Shown piece by piece: positions 55,021 through 63,860 of a stretch of 64,000 nucleotides of DNA. Every line of letters begins with the position of its first letter. Within the stretch, counting starts at the first letter, position 1. The notes beneath the pieces are model-generated. The model saw nothing but the letters and a program-made list of their open reading frames with translations. It did no database searches and was not told the DNA's origin. The DNA is taken from contig NZ_PJIO01000006.1 of NCBI RefSeq assembly GCF_002929305.1, positions 186,001-250,000 on the forward strand, given 5' to 3'. The DNA comes from Arthrobacter sp. GMC3. GTDB lineage: Bacteria > Actinomycetota > Actinomycetes > Actinomycetales > Micrococcaceae. Made by a program: the position numbers and the translations under genes.

Positions 55021-56199
55021 ATGCCACCATCGATCCTGCTCCGAAGGGTATTGACGGAGGTCTTGGCCGCCGCGCTGACTCCACTGATGCTGTTGCTACT
55101 GCCCCTACTGCCCCTAACGGCCGTCACAGTCGCAGAGATTGACAGGCTGCGTGCGCGTGCCTGCGGCGCACCGAGTTCACGGTTGCGCCCGGCCCACCAA
55201 TCCTGGAGCACCTGGTGCCGTGCCCGGGTGCGCACCTCAGGATTGTGGCGTACGGACCTTCCCATCTTCCTGACGGCACTCCTCCTCAGTCTGCTGTCGT
55301 TGCTCATCGTCTTCTTCGGTTTCATCGGTGCCTTGGCACTGGCCCTATCCCCCGTGCTCTGGGCCGTCGGCGTCGCTGCACAGGTGGGCCCCTTCACGCC
55401 CACCTCCTTTGGCCAGTCACTAGCGGCCGTCCCCGCCGGGGCAGTGCTGGCCCTGGTGACCACGGCATTACTCATCGGAATCTCGAAAGTCCGTGACGCA
55501 GCCCTTCTCGGTTTTTCCAGCCAACAGGACCTAGACCTCCAAGCGCAGTTGAAAGAGGTCCGCAACAGCCGCGCCTCACTCACCGAAGCCTTCGAGCAGG
55601 AACGCCGACGCATCGAACGGGACCTGCACGACGGCGCCCAGCAGGACCTCGTGGCAGTAGTACTCAGTCTTGGTCTGCTCGAATCGGCCGCCAGTTCCGG
55701 GGCAGACAAGGAACGCCTCCAGGCACTGGCCTCACGCTCTCAAGATCAGGCAGAGCGCGCCCTTCGGCGCCTACGCGACACCGTGCGCGGGATCCACCCG
55801 CCCGAACTAAGCGACTTGGGACTCGTGGCCGCAATCCAGGAGATGGCCTCACGTTCGCCATTGGACGTCGACGTGGTAGCGGAAGACACCGATGATTCGT
55901 CACTGTCCTCCCCCACCGCGGGGGCGGTCTACTTCGCAGTATCCGAGGCACTGACCAACGTTGCCAAGCATGCCGGCGTCGACCACGTCAGATTGGAGCT
56001 TCACTTCACACAGGACGGCGTCACCGCCCGCGTCATCGACGCCGGCCCCGGCGGCGTGGAACTCGGCAAGGGCACAGGCACCGGACTCCTGGGACTCCGC
56101 GAACGGATGCGAAGCATCGGCGGCGACCTTAAGGTCATCAGCCCGCCCGGCAGCGGCACCACGGTAGAGATCACCGCCCCCGCCGAGCCGCAGTGGTGA
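55021..56199 (+). CDS. Histidine kinase, NarL-partner type (HisKA_3)
   Basis: The 392-residue sensor has a hydrophobic N-terminal part with several membrane helices (about residues 10-40 and 80-160) and a HisKA_3 segment with the phosphoacceptor His in RRIERDLHDGAQQDL near residue 205. The ATP-binding domain has SEALTNVAKHAG and TGLLGLRERM. The start has GGAGAG 7 bases upstream. It likely senses cell-envelope conditions and phosphorylates the adjacent regulator. Confidence 0.9.
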   Translation: MPPSILLRRVLTEVLAAALTPLMLLLLPLLPLTAVTVAEIDRLRARACGAPSSRLRPAHQSWSTWCRARVRTSGLWRTDLPIFLTALLLSLLSLLIVFFGFIGALALALSPVLWAVGVAAQVGPFTPTSFGQSLAAVPAGAVLALVTTALLIGISKVRDAALLGFSSQQDLDLQAQLKEVRNSRASLTEAFEQERRRIERDLHDGAQQDLVAVVLSLGLLESAASSGADKERLQALASRSQDQAERALRRLRDTVRGIHPPELSDLGLVAAIQEMASRSPLDVDVVAEDTDDSSLSSPTAGAVYFAVSEALTNVAKHAGVDHVRLELHFTQDGVTARVIDAGPGGVELGKGTGTGLLGLRERMRSIGGDLKVISPPGSGTTVEITAPAEPQW

Positions 56200-56236
56200 T
56201 AATGCAAAGCCGCAAACAACTATGAAGGAAAAGACA

Positions 56237-56902
56237 ATGAGAATAGTGTTGGCCGATGATGCGGCACTCATCCTGGCCGGAATCAAGGAGATACTCCAAT
56301 CAAGCGGACACGAAGTGGTCCGCGACTGCACCGACGCGCCCTCCCTTGTTTCCACCGTTGATGCCATGGCCCTCACAGCGCAACTACCGGACCTGGTGAT
56401 CACCGATGTGCGGATGCCTCCAGGAAACACCGATGATGGTTTGCGTGCAGCCATCGATCTACAGGACCGACACCGTCACCTACCAATTCTGGTGTTATCG
56501 GCCTACGTGACAGGGCCTTACATCAAGGAACTACTCAACGGTCCCGGCGCCGACGCCGGCGTCGGATACCTCCTCAAAGAGAAGGTAGGCCGAGTCGGAG
56601 ATTTCCTCCGGGCCGTCGAAATCGTTGCAGGTGGCGGCGTCGTCGTCGATCCGGAAGTCGTACGACACGTCACCAAACCGGACTCCCCCACCGGACCGCT
56701 AAGTCGCCTGACGGCCCGAGAGACTGAAGTCCTCACCATGATGGCCGAGGGAGAATCGAACAAGGACATCGCCGATGCGCTGTACCTTTCCAACGCTGCG
56801 GTCAGCAAACATGTCGCCAACGTTTTCCTCAAGCTTGGCATGCCACCGGGCGAGGACAACCGCCGGGTCAAAGCAATTCTCACCTGGCTAGAACACCAGT
56901 AA
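56237..56902 (+). CDS. NarL/LuxR-type response regulator
   Basis: The 221-residue regulator has a receiver domain with acidic pocket (LADDA), phosphoacceptor Asp in LVITDVRMP and conserved Lys in YLLKEKVG. A LuxR helix-turn-helix follows (LTARETEVLTMMAEGESNKDIA, then NAAVSKHVANVFLKL). ATG 56237 is preferred over one 5 codons earlier because AAGGA lies just upstream of it. With the kinase it forms a two-component pair, probably controlling the divergent exporter operon. Confidence 0.92.
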   Translation: MRIVLADDAALILAGIKEILQSSGHEVVRDCTDAPSLVSTVDAMALTAQLPDLVITDVRMPPGNTDDGLRAAIDLQDRHRHLPILVLSAYVTGPYIKELLNGPGADAGVGYLLKEKVGRVGDFLRAVEIVAGGGVVVDPEVVRHVTKPDSPTGPLSRLTARETEVLTMMAEGESNKDIADALYLSNAAVSKHVANVFLKLGMPPGEDNRRVKAILTWLEHQ

Positions 56903-57020
56903 GGAAAACTCATAGACCATCGCGGTGTGCGCGAGGCGCACTGCCGGGACATCGCGCTGTGAGTTATTGTGTTGAAACCGAGCACCTCCGGCAGCACCCT
57001 TCCACATCCAGGAAAGAGCC

Positions 57021-57320
57021 ATGACCAACATTCAAACCACACCCGCAAACCACAAGGGGCGCGGCCTAGGCATCACAGCACTGATCCTAGCCATCCTGTT
57101 GAACATTATTGGACTGATACTGGGCATCATCGCCCTTGTCATCTCACGCAGAGCCGGCGCAAAAAATGGCTGGGCCGTCGCTGCCATCATCGTCGGGGCC
57201 GTAACCTTTGTCACCCTAGGCGGAGCAACCCTCATTGGCCTCACCGCAATCAATACCCAATGCGGGGATCTGGGGCCGGGCGTCCACCAATGGAACGGCC
57301 TAACCCTGACCTGTTCCTAA
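57021..57320 (+). CDS. Small membrane protein (DUF4190-like)
   Basis: The 99-residue protein has two hydrophobic helices: LGITALILAILLNIIGLILG near residue 20 and VAAIIVGAVTFVTLGGATLIGL near residue 55. They are joined by a basic turn (ISRRAGAKNGW), and a short Cys-containing tail follows. The layout resembles DUF4190 proteins. Function is unknown. It follows the response regulator by 118 bp and could belong to the same regulon. Confidence 0.65.
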   Translation: MTNIQTTPANHKGRGLGITALILAILLNIIGLILGIIALVISRRAGAKNGWAVAAIIVGAVTFVTLGGATLIGLTAINTQCGDLGPGVHQWNGLTLTCS

Positions 57321-57937
57321 CACACAGCGCGTCACATCAGGACTTTGGAGTCCGAGGGCGTGTCTTCTGGAACTCCGTTCCATTCGACGCCAGCTTGCAG
57401 GAGAGGGCCACACCGCTTCGTCCTTGTCCGCAATCAGGTCATTGGCGGTGAGCCAAGTGTTCTAGTCCGGGTCTTCCAGTCCGGGCGGCCCAGCCTGTCA
57501 GGTCACCTGCCGGACCGCTGCTGCACTATGGCCGACGACGACCACCTCACAGACCACCCCGGCCTCATCTGCCGCCGGTCAGAACAAGCTCGAACGGCGG
57601 CGTCATTATTGAAAATATTGACCGGTCAGCTCAAGTCACTGTCTGGATTACTGATCGGTTGCTAAGGCACACTGTCTAAAAATCGGCATTTCCGAGGCAA
57701 CCATCGTGGCCCTAGCGCCACAGCACTTCCAAACATCCGCGAACGCGTGAATTCGAACCTAAACAGCCCGCGCTGGAGGGTTTGAATTTCAGCCTCATGC
57801 AAACACCGAAGAAAACTATCCCCGCAGGTCAGAGCATGTTGAATACTCAAGGGCCCCCATTAGTTATGAACGCTTGCGACCCCACCGTCCTACCAAGGGC
57901 CCATTTCGAGCTGCTGCTGGATTGCTTTAACCTGTTT

Positions 57938-58028
57938 CTGCATAGTGAGGTTGCAACAACGAGTGATACTAAATACTCTCCACTTTGCACAGATAAGGAT
58001 GAGTTTTATATGACGCGGTGGGAACTCC
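57938..58028 (+). repeat. Diverged 91-bp repeat, copy 2
   Basis: This matches 28301-28391 along its length with scattered differences. In one plus frame it reads DTKYSPLCT and DEFYMTRWEL, the same protein-like pattern as copy 1. The open frame around it has no clear start site. Confidence 0.6.
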
Positions 58029-58168
58029 CGCCCGAATGCGCCACGACCTCGAATTCAGCCGCTGAGCCACCCATACCATAGGTAACATTCTACTCTTGGC
58101 GCATGCCAGTCAAACGACCCCCTTCACGGCACACAAATTGGTTTTGAGCTGGACCGGGAATAGGACCT

Positions 58169-58192
58169 CGTGAGCCCAAAAACGGGCTCACG
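58169..58192. terminator. Hairpin in intergenic region
   Basis: CGTGAGCCC and GGGCTCACG form a perfect 9-bp stem around AAAAAC. No T-run follows on either side. It may be a terminator or part of a structured RNA with the hairpin at 58234-58251. Confidence 0.45.
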
Positions 58193-58533
58193 GCAGGCTT
58201 CGGAGATCTTCACAGGTCAATGAGTCAAGCAAAGCCGGGGCTGTCCCCGGCAACATGCCAGCCAACCCTGTAACTGCGATATGCGGGTGTCGGATAGTTA
58301 CGAACTATTTTAACTGCCCGATACGCCCGATACGCCCCATACACCCACACCTCAGCACCCATTAGCGCCCCTCCGTGGGTGAAAATTGCGGGAAAGGTCA
58401 GGCCCAGCTAGAGCATTCTGTGTATCTGGGATTGTGACAGCTCGCCGTGGCATTGAAGAATCGCGCCTGATGCACAAACGGTCCTCATTCTTCTAAACTC
58501 GACGCAGTCTAGCTTTGTTCTCGAAGCCACTAG

Positions 58534-60483
58534 TTAGGCGCCGCGGCGACGCAAGAGGATACCTCCCCCGGCGACGAGCAGAATTGCCGCGAGTATCAAG
58601 GTCACACCGACAGGACCGTCGGATACCCCGGTCTTAGCTAGTTCGCCCGTGGTTGGCGAGGAACCCGCGCCGTTCACGGGTGCGCTGGGTGAGCCCGAGG
58701 CGGTGGTGGGCACCCCCGTGGGCGTCGGCGTCGAGCTGCTCATGTTGCGAATCTGGGCCCCGGCTACCGGAATCTGCACGATGTTCCCCACACCCGTGCT
58801 CAGGCGAGCGATGAACGTGCTCAGGTCGCTGGCCGCCGACAGGGTGGTCACGCTCACCGGGAAATCAGTGAGCACCGCGGCGGGATCCAGAATGAACGAC
58901 TGCGATGACCAGGTATAGTCGGTCCCCGCAAGCGCAGTACCGTCTGCCGTCTCCACCACCGCGACACCGGGCAGTTCACCCCGGGTGACCACATGGACGG
59001 TGAAGTACGCGGCCGAGCCCCCCTGCACCACTCCACCACCGCTAATAGTGAGGACCCAGCGCTGCATTTCCACGGCGCCCACATCGCTGGCGATGCCAGA
59101 AACTCGAGGCAAACCTCGCTGATCGTTCACGAGAGCGCTCGACGCCGCCGCGGTATCTAGCAGCGGCGAGGTCGCGCTCAGCAATCGCACCGGTAGCCCG
59201 TTGATTGCCGGTGCCAGCGGCTGCAGTCCAAGATCCGCCGCGAGTATCACCCGGTTACCGGCGGGGAATTCGGGAGCCACGACCGTAAAGACGCTGTCCT
59301 GCGCCGTGTGGGTGGTTTTGACCACATCAAAAAGCGGGGTAGTGCCACTGTCTATTACCGTGTTTGTGATGTGCGCGGTGAGATAGGCATTGTCAGGGGT
59401 GTTCAGCGTGCCCTGGATCGTCGAGTGATCGATACCGACCACGGTGTCGGAAGTCTTGCCCCCATGCTGCTGGAAGAGCGAGAAGAGCCGGATGTCGGGG
59501 AACCCTTGGATGGTGGAGTTCTCGATCACCAAGCGGTCGTTTACCGCAGTGCCCCCCGGTCCGGGCGTGTTCACATCCGAGTAGAGGATCGGGGATGCCG
59601 TTGCTCGAATGATCGTGGTTCCCAACATGCGAACGCTCGGCCCGCGCGGCTGACTCGCGTTAGACACGTTGCCGAATCGAATTGCCCCGCCCACCGGCGA
59701 GAAGTTGGAGTCGCTGATCACGCTTTCGCGCAGATCCAGCGCGGGCGCATCGCCCGGTCTGGTCGCGAACACAGCCCCTACGCTGATCGAGGCATCCCCG
59801 GGCTCACCGTTTCCGATATTCACAAAGCGGGTGCGTTCCACCACCACGTTGCTTCCGTCGGAACCGTCGGTACCACCCACTCGGATGCCAAAGTTGCCCT
59901 GGCCGTCGAAGACCGAATCGCGGACAACGACTTGGGCGCCGGGCTGAATAGCGCCCGCACCCAAACCGATATCGCCGCCGGTGACCCTGACCCGCTCGAT
60001 CAATATCGATGCCCCGGTATCCTCGGGGACGATTGAGCGCGAGAACCCTGAGAAGTTGGCGTCGCGGATGGTGAGAGCTCCGGCATTGAAGTTGCCGCGG
60101 ATGCCGATGTCCTGTTGCTGCGCGCCGCCGAGGTTGATGCCCTCAAAAGTCAAGCTGGCCGCGGCCTGAACTTGGATCAGCGCGAGCGGATTGGTGGCAG
60201 AAGTCGAGTACATGGTGGGGCGTGCTCCCCCGGCGCCACGCAGGGTCAGTTGGGTGGTGATCTGTAGCTGTCCTTGGGCGATGGGCAGTTCCCACCCCGA
60301 AGGAATTTCAATTACATCGCCCGGCGCCGCCTGCGACAGAACTGAGCGCAGCGAGCCCACGTCCCCGTCTACAGTGGAAGTGACGGTGAGCGTGGCCGCC
60401 GAAGCGGGAAGAACCGCGACAAACAGGCTGGCGCCGACGGTTAGCATACAGGCGGACGCTGTCGCAAGCAGTTTTCTAAACAC
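58534..60483 (-). CDS. Cell-wall-anchored parallel beta-helix surface protein
   Basis: The 649-residue protein begins with a Sec signal peptide (to about ASAAT, residue 30). A long parallel-beta-helix region follows (repeated xxVxRxxx turns, residues 60-420), then a Calx-beta-like domain (about 470-560), and a Ser/Thr/Pro-rich linker. It ends in a sortase signal: LAKTG, a hydrophobic helix and RRR. LAxTG motifs are used by class E sortases of actinobacteria. It is likely displayed on the cell surface, possibly as a carbohydrate-binding or adhesive protein. The GTG start has a weak ribosome site. No sortase gene is nearby. Confidence 0.85.
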   Translation of the reverse strand: MFRKLLATASACMLTVGASLFVAVLPASAATLTVTSTVDGDVGSLRSVLSQAAPGDVIEIPSGWELPIAQGQLQITTQLTLRGAGGARPTMYSTSATNPLALIQVQAAASLTFEGINLGGAQQQDIGIRGNFNAGALTIRDANFSGFSRSIVPEDTGASILIERVRVTGGDIGLGAGAIQPGAQVVVRDSVFDGQGNFGIRVGGTDGSDGSNVVVERTRFVNIGNGEPGDASISVGAVFATRPGDAPALDLRESVISDSNFSPVGGAIRFGNVSNASQPRGPSVRMLGTTIIRATASPILYSDVNTPGPGGTAVNDRLVIENSTIQGFPDIRLFSLFQQHGGKTSDTVVGIDHSTIQGTLNTPDNAYLTAHITNTVIDSGTTPLFDVVKTTHTAQDSVFTVVAPEFPAGNRVILAADLGLQPLAPAINGLPVRLLSATSPLLDTAAASSALVNDQRGLPRVSGIASDVGAVEMQRWVLTISGGGVVQGGSAAYFTVHVVTRGELPGVAVVETADGTALAGTDYTWSSQSFILDPAAVLTDFPVSVTTLSAASDLSTFIARLSTGVGNIVQIPVAGAQIRNMSSSTPTPTGVPTTASGSPSAPVNGAGSSPTTGELAKTGVSDGPVGVTLILAAILLVAGGGILLRRRGA

Positions 60484-60789
60484 CTAAACCCCGAATCAGT
60501 ATTAATAATATTGATTAGGATACTAACAGCGGCCGCCCAGAAAAGGCTTGCGTCCGATTCACAATTGGGCACAATCAACATTTTCCGAGGAATTTGCCAA
60601 AAATCTGTAAATGGATACTCCCTCGTCTCGATGAGATTTCAGCAGCACCCACTCCCACCAGCCCGAACGAGAAAACCCTGAAAATCAATCCCAGCCAAAT
60701 AGACAACAACGCGGTCAATGACAGTTCGAGGATTCGCATAAGAGTGCGGGAGCAAACGCAATCCGAATGTATCCGCTTATTTAACTCGC
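60484..60789. other. Upstream region of the surface protein
   Basis: An AT-rich stretch with TATTAATAATATTGATTAGG lies within 50 bp of the surface-protein start and could be its promoter. No gene was recognised in the remainder. Confidence 0.4.
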
Positions 60790-61860
60790 TCGTTTGGGGT
60801 TCCTTGGGTTTTTGCGGTGTTGGCGACACATAGCGAATGAGTGTTGCTACAGCGATTTTTTCAATCCTTTTCCGGCCGGTCTGTTGCAGGTCTTTTGGGC
60901 AGGGACGCATGCCGCTGATTCCTTCACCGATGCCGTGATTCCTATCAGGACCAGTAGGTGTGCGGGGCGCACTGACCTGGCCGCTGCCGGTGGTGTCCGA
61001 CCTCGCCGTGGGCGGGATTTGAAGGGCCTTTGCCTGACGTTCGCCCAACGTGAGGAGATCGCGGTTCTGCGCGCAGGGTCAATCCAAGAGAGCGATCGGG
61101 CAGGCTATTGGCCGGTCTCCCTCAACGGTACCTTCGGAGTTGAAGCGGAACACAAAACCCGGTACGGCATAGCGAGCCACGTGCTCACCTACGATCGTTC
61201 CGGCCGGCCGAACTCCACACGAATACTCTCTTGAGCGCGAAAGCGGAAGAAAGTGTAGCCAAGAAGTATTCGCCGAAGCCGCCCGTAGGACGACTGCGAG
61301 TTGAGTTCCTCGACCGGGAGGAGATCCGGGTGTCACCCGAGACGATCTACCGGCCCCGGTAGATCCGGTCCCGAGGCGCCCTGAACCGGGATCTGAGCCC
61401 TTGTTTACGCACTGGGAGGGCAACGTGAGAGCCGGGTCCCAGGAATGATCAACGTCTCGGACGCCCGCCCGAGGTAGCAGACCGTGCCGTGACAGGGCAT
61501 TGGCAAGAGGGATTTGATTATTGGCAAGGGCAACCAGACAGCCATCCGGCCCCTGGTGGAGCGGACCACGAACTTCATCATGCTCATTCACCTGCCCAAC
61601 GGGTACAAAGCAAAAGAGCAGAAGCGATAAGCGTTGACAGCGAAGACGGAAACCGGGATCGGGATCTGCCGCAGCGACCCTCGCTCGTTGTGGCGTCGTG
61701 GCGGCGCGGCATCAACGAAAACACCAACTGGCCCTTAAGTCAGCATTTCCCCAACTGCACTGATTTGAGGGTCCACCGTGCTGAGGATCTTGACAGGGTC
61801 GCCGTCGAACGCCTCCAACCCCTCGTGTTGCAGTGACCGCCAAAATCCGCCGAACGCTTT
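60790..61860 (+). pseudogene. Decayed IS30-family transposase (copy 2)
   Basis: The sequence follows the IS30 transposase in broken frames. The N-terminal part matches copy 1 (SFTDAVIP, LTFAQREEIAVL), then comes the linker EVADRAVTGHWEG, followed by DLIIGKGNQTAIRPLVERTTNFIM in two stretches. Finally NENTNWPLSQHFPN and DLDRVAVERLQPL are from the end of the catalytic core. Frameshifts, stops and an internal deletion (the second Asp region is missing) make it inactive. Confidence 0.75.
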
Positions 61861-61946
61861 ATGGGAAGGCCTATGGCAAAGGTGGACTGCCGAGAGCTCG
61901 CCCGCAGTCTTTCTGCCACTCGCGGCTGTTCAGCGCCGCGGGCCGT

Positions 61947-62489
61947 TCACAGCATCGTCAGGTCTAGGGGGTCGAAGTCGGCGGCACCGAACGGTACGCT
62001 GCCGCCGCGCACTCGGAGTGCGTCAATGGCTTCGTGCATGTTGCCACCGATCCGCGTCAGCGAGTTGAATCGACTGGTGTGGTAGATCTGCACCTCGCCG
62101 TTCTCGTCGCGGCTACCGGTATCCCATCCAAGATAGTCACCGTTCTCACTCATTGCAAAGACTTCCAATCGTTGCGGCATATCCCAAGTCCCATCTGGTT
62201 CAATCGCCCAGTCGTAACCCTCGTTCTGCCACTGCTGGAATTCCTCGCGCAATCGGACTGTCAGGTTGGCGCCGCGCCCAAGTAGGCCGTCGGCGTGTCC
62301 AGGGGGAACCGGGGTATAGACGAGCCATAGCCCAAACAAGCGTCCCCAGCCGAAGGATCTAACGAACGAAACGTAGGACGGCGGGAGTTCTTTTCCGTCG
62401 GATAGCCGGTGGTTCTCAATTGAGTGCTCATCGAGCAGCGGAGCAGGTGGCTGTGTCACTGATAGCTTCCACGATGCCTTGGTAGTCAT
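61947..62489 (-). CDS. SMI1/KNR4 (SUKH)-family protein
   Basis: The 180-residue protein has the SUKH pattern: an LPPSYVSFVRSFGWGRLFGLWLVY core near residue 40 and FAMSENGDYLGWDT near residue 110, ending in an acidic PLDLTML. SUKH proteins commonly act as immunity proteins that neutralise nuclease or deaminase toxins in polymorphic toxin systems. An AGGA site lies 7 bases before the ATG. No toxin gene is next to it. A CbrC-family gene lies upstream. Confidence 0.8.
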   Translation of the reverse strand: MTTKASWKLSVTQPPAPLLDEHSIENHRLSDGKELPPSYVSFVRSFGWGRLFGLWLVYTPVPPGHADGLLGRGANLTVRLREEFQQWQNEGYDWAIEPDGTWDMPQRLEVFAMSENGDYLGWDTGSRDENGEVQIYHTSRFNSLTRIGGNMHEAIDALRVRGGSVPFGAADFDPLDLTML

Positions 62490-62626
62490 ATCGAAATCCT
62501 ATTCGGGCAAGGAATTCTAGAAACTGCTCAAAAGATTTCGGCGACCATCAGTACAGGCCACTAGGCGAAGCCCACCGTCACTTGTTCAAGAACATGTTCG
62601 AAGCATATCACCTGATGAGAATCGAT

Positions 62627-63196
62627 TTAGCTGGCGTCTACGTGGAGTCGGTGTGCGCCGCAAGATAGGCAGCCGAAGAGATAGCCGGCCAGGTCTCCTC
62701 CCTTTGCTAGGAGTTTTTGAAGTAGTTCAGGATCCCAGCCGAGTCCCCCGTTTACGTCCGCTGCGAAGTCTGGCTCGGTCAGGTATTGCGGTAGATCGTT
62801 TGCTCCGATGTCTCCAAGGAAGGCGCAGGGGCGTCCGCAGTGTGAGCGCCATTCTTCTTGTTGCCAGGAGAAGTACGACGGGGTGCGGGTTGCGACTTCC
62901 AGAGACTCAGCCTCATGGACTTCAAATGAAAAGATTGAATTCTCCGGGATGCTATCGATCGTTGCGCAGAACTCCCCGTCGAAGACGCGCGCGGCGGTGC
63001 CATCGGCGATGCACCAAGGGCAAATGTACTCGACGTCTTCCATCGCATAGAACGACGCGATGTAGCGCATCGTACGCGGCATCTTACAGGCCTCACACAC
63101 ACCCTCAAGTACTTCGAAGATATCCAAGTCAAAAGCGTTCGGATGAAAACGGAAGATGGGCAACCTGTTCAGATCAGACGCTTCACGCATGGCCAT
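62627..63196 (-). CDS. CbrC-family protein
   Basis: The 189-residue protein begins with the family's FRFHPNAFD-like opening and has Cys pairs CEAC near residue 40 and CPWC near residue 70. A PSYFSWQQEEW segment and a closing FGCLSCGAHRLH with two more Cys follow. CbrC of E. coli is linked to colicin E2 tolerance, and relatives occur as immunity proteins in toxin loci. The start is uncertain: there is no strong ribosome site, and a GTG at 63208 or an ATG at 63190 are alternatives. It lies 137 bp upstream of the SUKH gene on the same strand. Confidence 0.7.
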   Translation of the reverse strand: MAMREASDLNRLPIFRFHPNAFDLDIFEVLEGVCEACKMPRTMRYIASFYAMEDVEYICPWCIADGTAARVFDGEFCATIDSIPENSIFSFEVHEAESLEVATRTPSYFSWQQEEWRSHCGRPCAFLGDIGANDLPQYLTEPDFAADVNGGLGWDPELLQKLLAKGGDLAGYLFGCLSCGAHRLHVDAS

Positions 63197-63208
63197 ATTC
63201 TGCCACAC

Positions 63209-63860
63209 GCCAGAACATCGACGATGTCCCGTAGCCGGTCCCTCACTGGAGCGCGTGCAGTAGGCGTCTAGAATTATGGAAACGGTGCGGTTCCGAAGGA
63301 GTCACATTACCGTATACGGTTCCTGAGAAAAGCCCGGTGGCGGCGGCTAAGCGCTACGCTCCGCGCGAATCATGCCCTTAGCGTGAATTCCCTTATGGAT
63401 CATCCTCAGACCCCGTGGACTCCTACTTATTCATACCGAGTTCAACTTTCGGGGAGCAGTCCATCATGCGCCAATACTTCCGAGGGCACCGACCTGAGCA
63501 TCCACAGCACCGTTGAACTCGACTGGAGCGGAGCCGAACCCACCGACAGAAAACGCAAACGGCTGGAGTCGGAAAACCGATCGAGCTGATCGGAACCCTC
63601 CTGTTGCAAGGACCCCCAGAAAAACGATCACGACCGCAGGAACCCCGGACCATTTTGCGCGCGGATCGTCCACGAGCAGCGGCCGGAACCATAGCCTCGC
63701 ACGAGTAACAGAGGACGAACCAGCCGTCCGTGCATCAATGGACTTGACCGTGGAAGATTTGCTTCTGACATCAACAATCCAGGACTTTATTGCTCTGGTA
63801 CTGACCAACCGCAGGTGGTGGATGGCGCAATCGGCACACGACTCCGGCAAAAAATAGTTG
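63209..63860. other. Interval without a supported gene
   Basis: Overlapping open frames of up to 128 codons exist on both strands around 63464-63857, but none has a good start site or recognised features. The plus-strand ending MDLTVEDLLLTSTIQDF looks the most protein-like and could be a remnant. Confidence 0.3.

Larger units (their letters stand above)
57321..58533. other. Long gene-poor interval with repeat and hairpins
   Basis: Nothing was recognised as a complete gene in 1.2 kb. It holds the 91-bp repeat copy at 57938-58028, a 9-bp hairpin at 58169-58192, a 7-bp GC hairpin at 58234-58251 and a short tandem stretch (CGATACGCC repeats near 58318-58340). Confidence 0.4.

Noticed and set aside
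58318..58340. CGATACGCC repeats as a CRISPR array
   Set aside because: Units are too short and contiguous, with no spacers and no cas genes.
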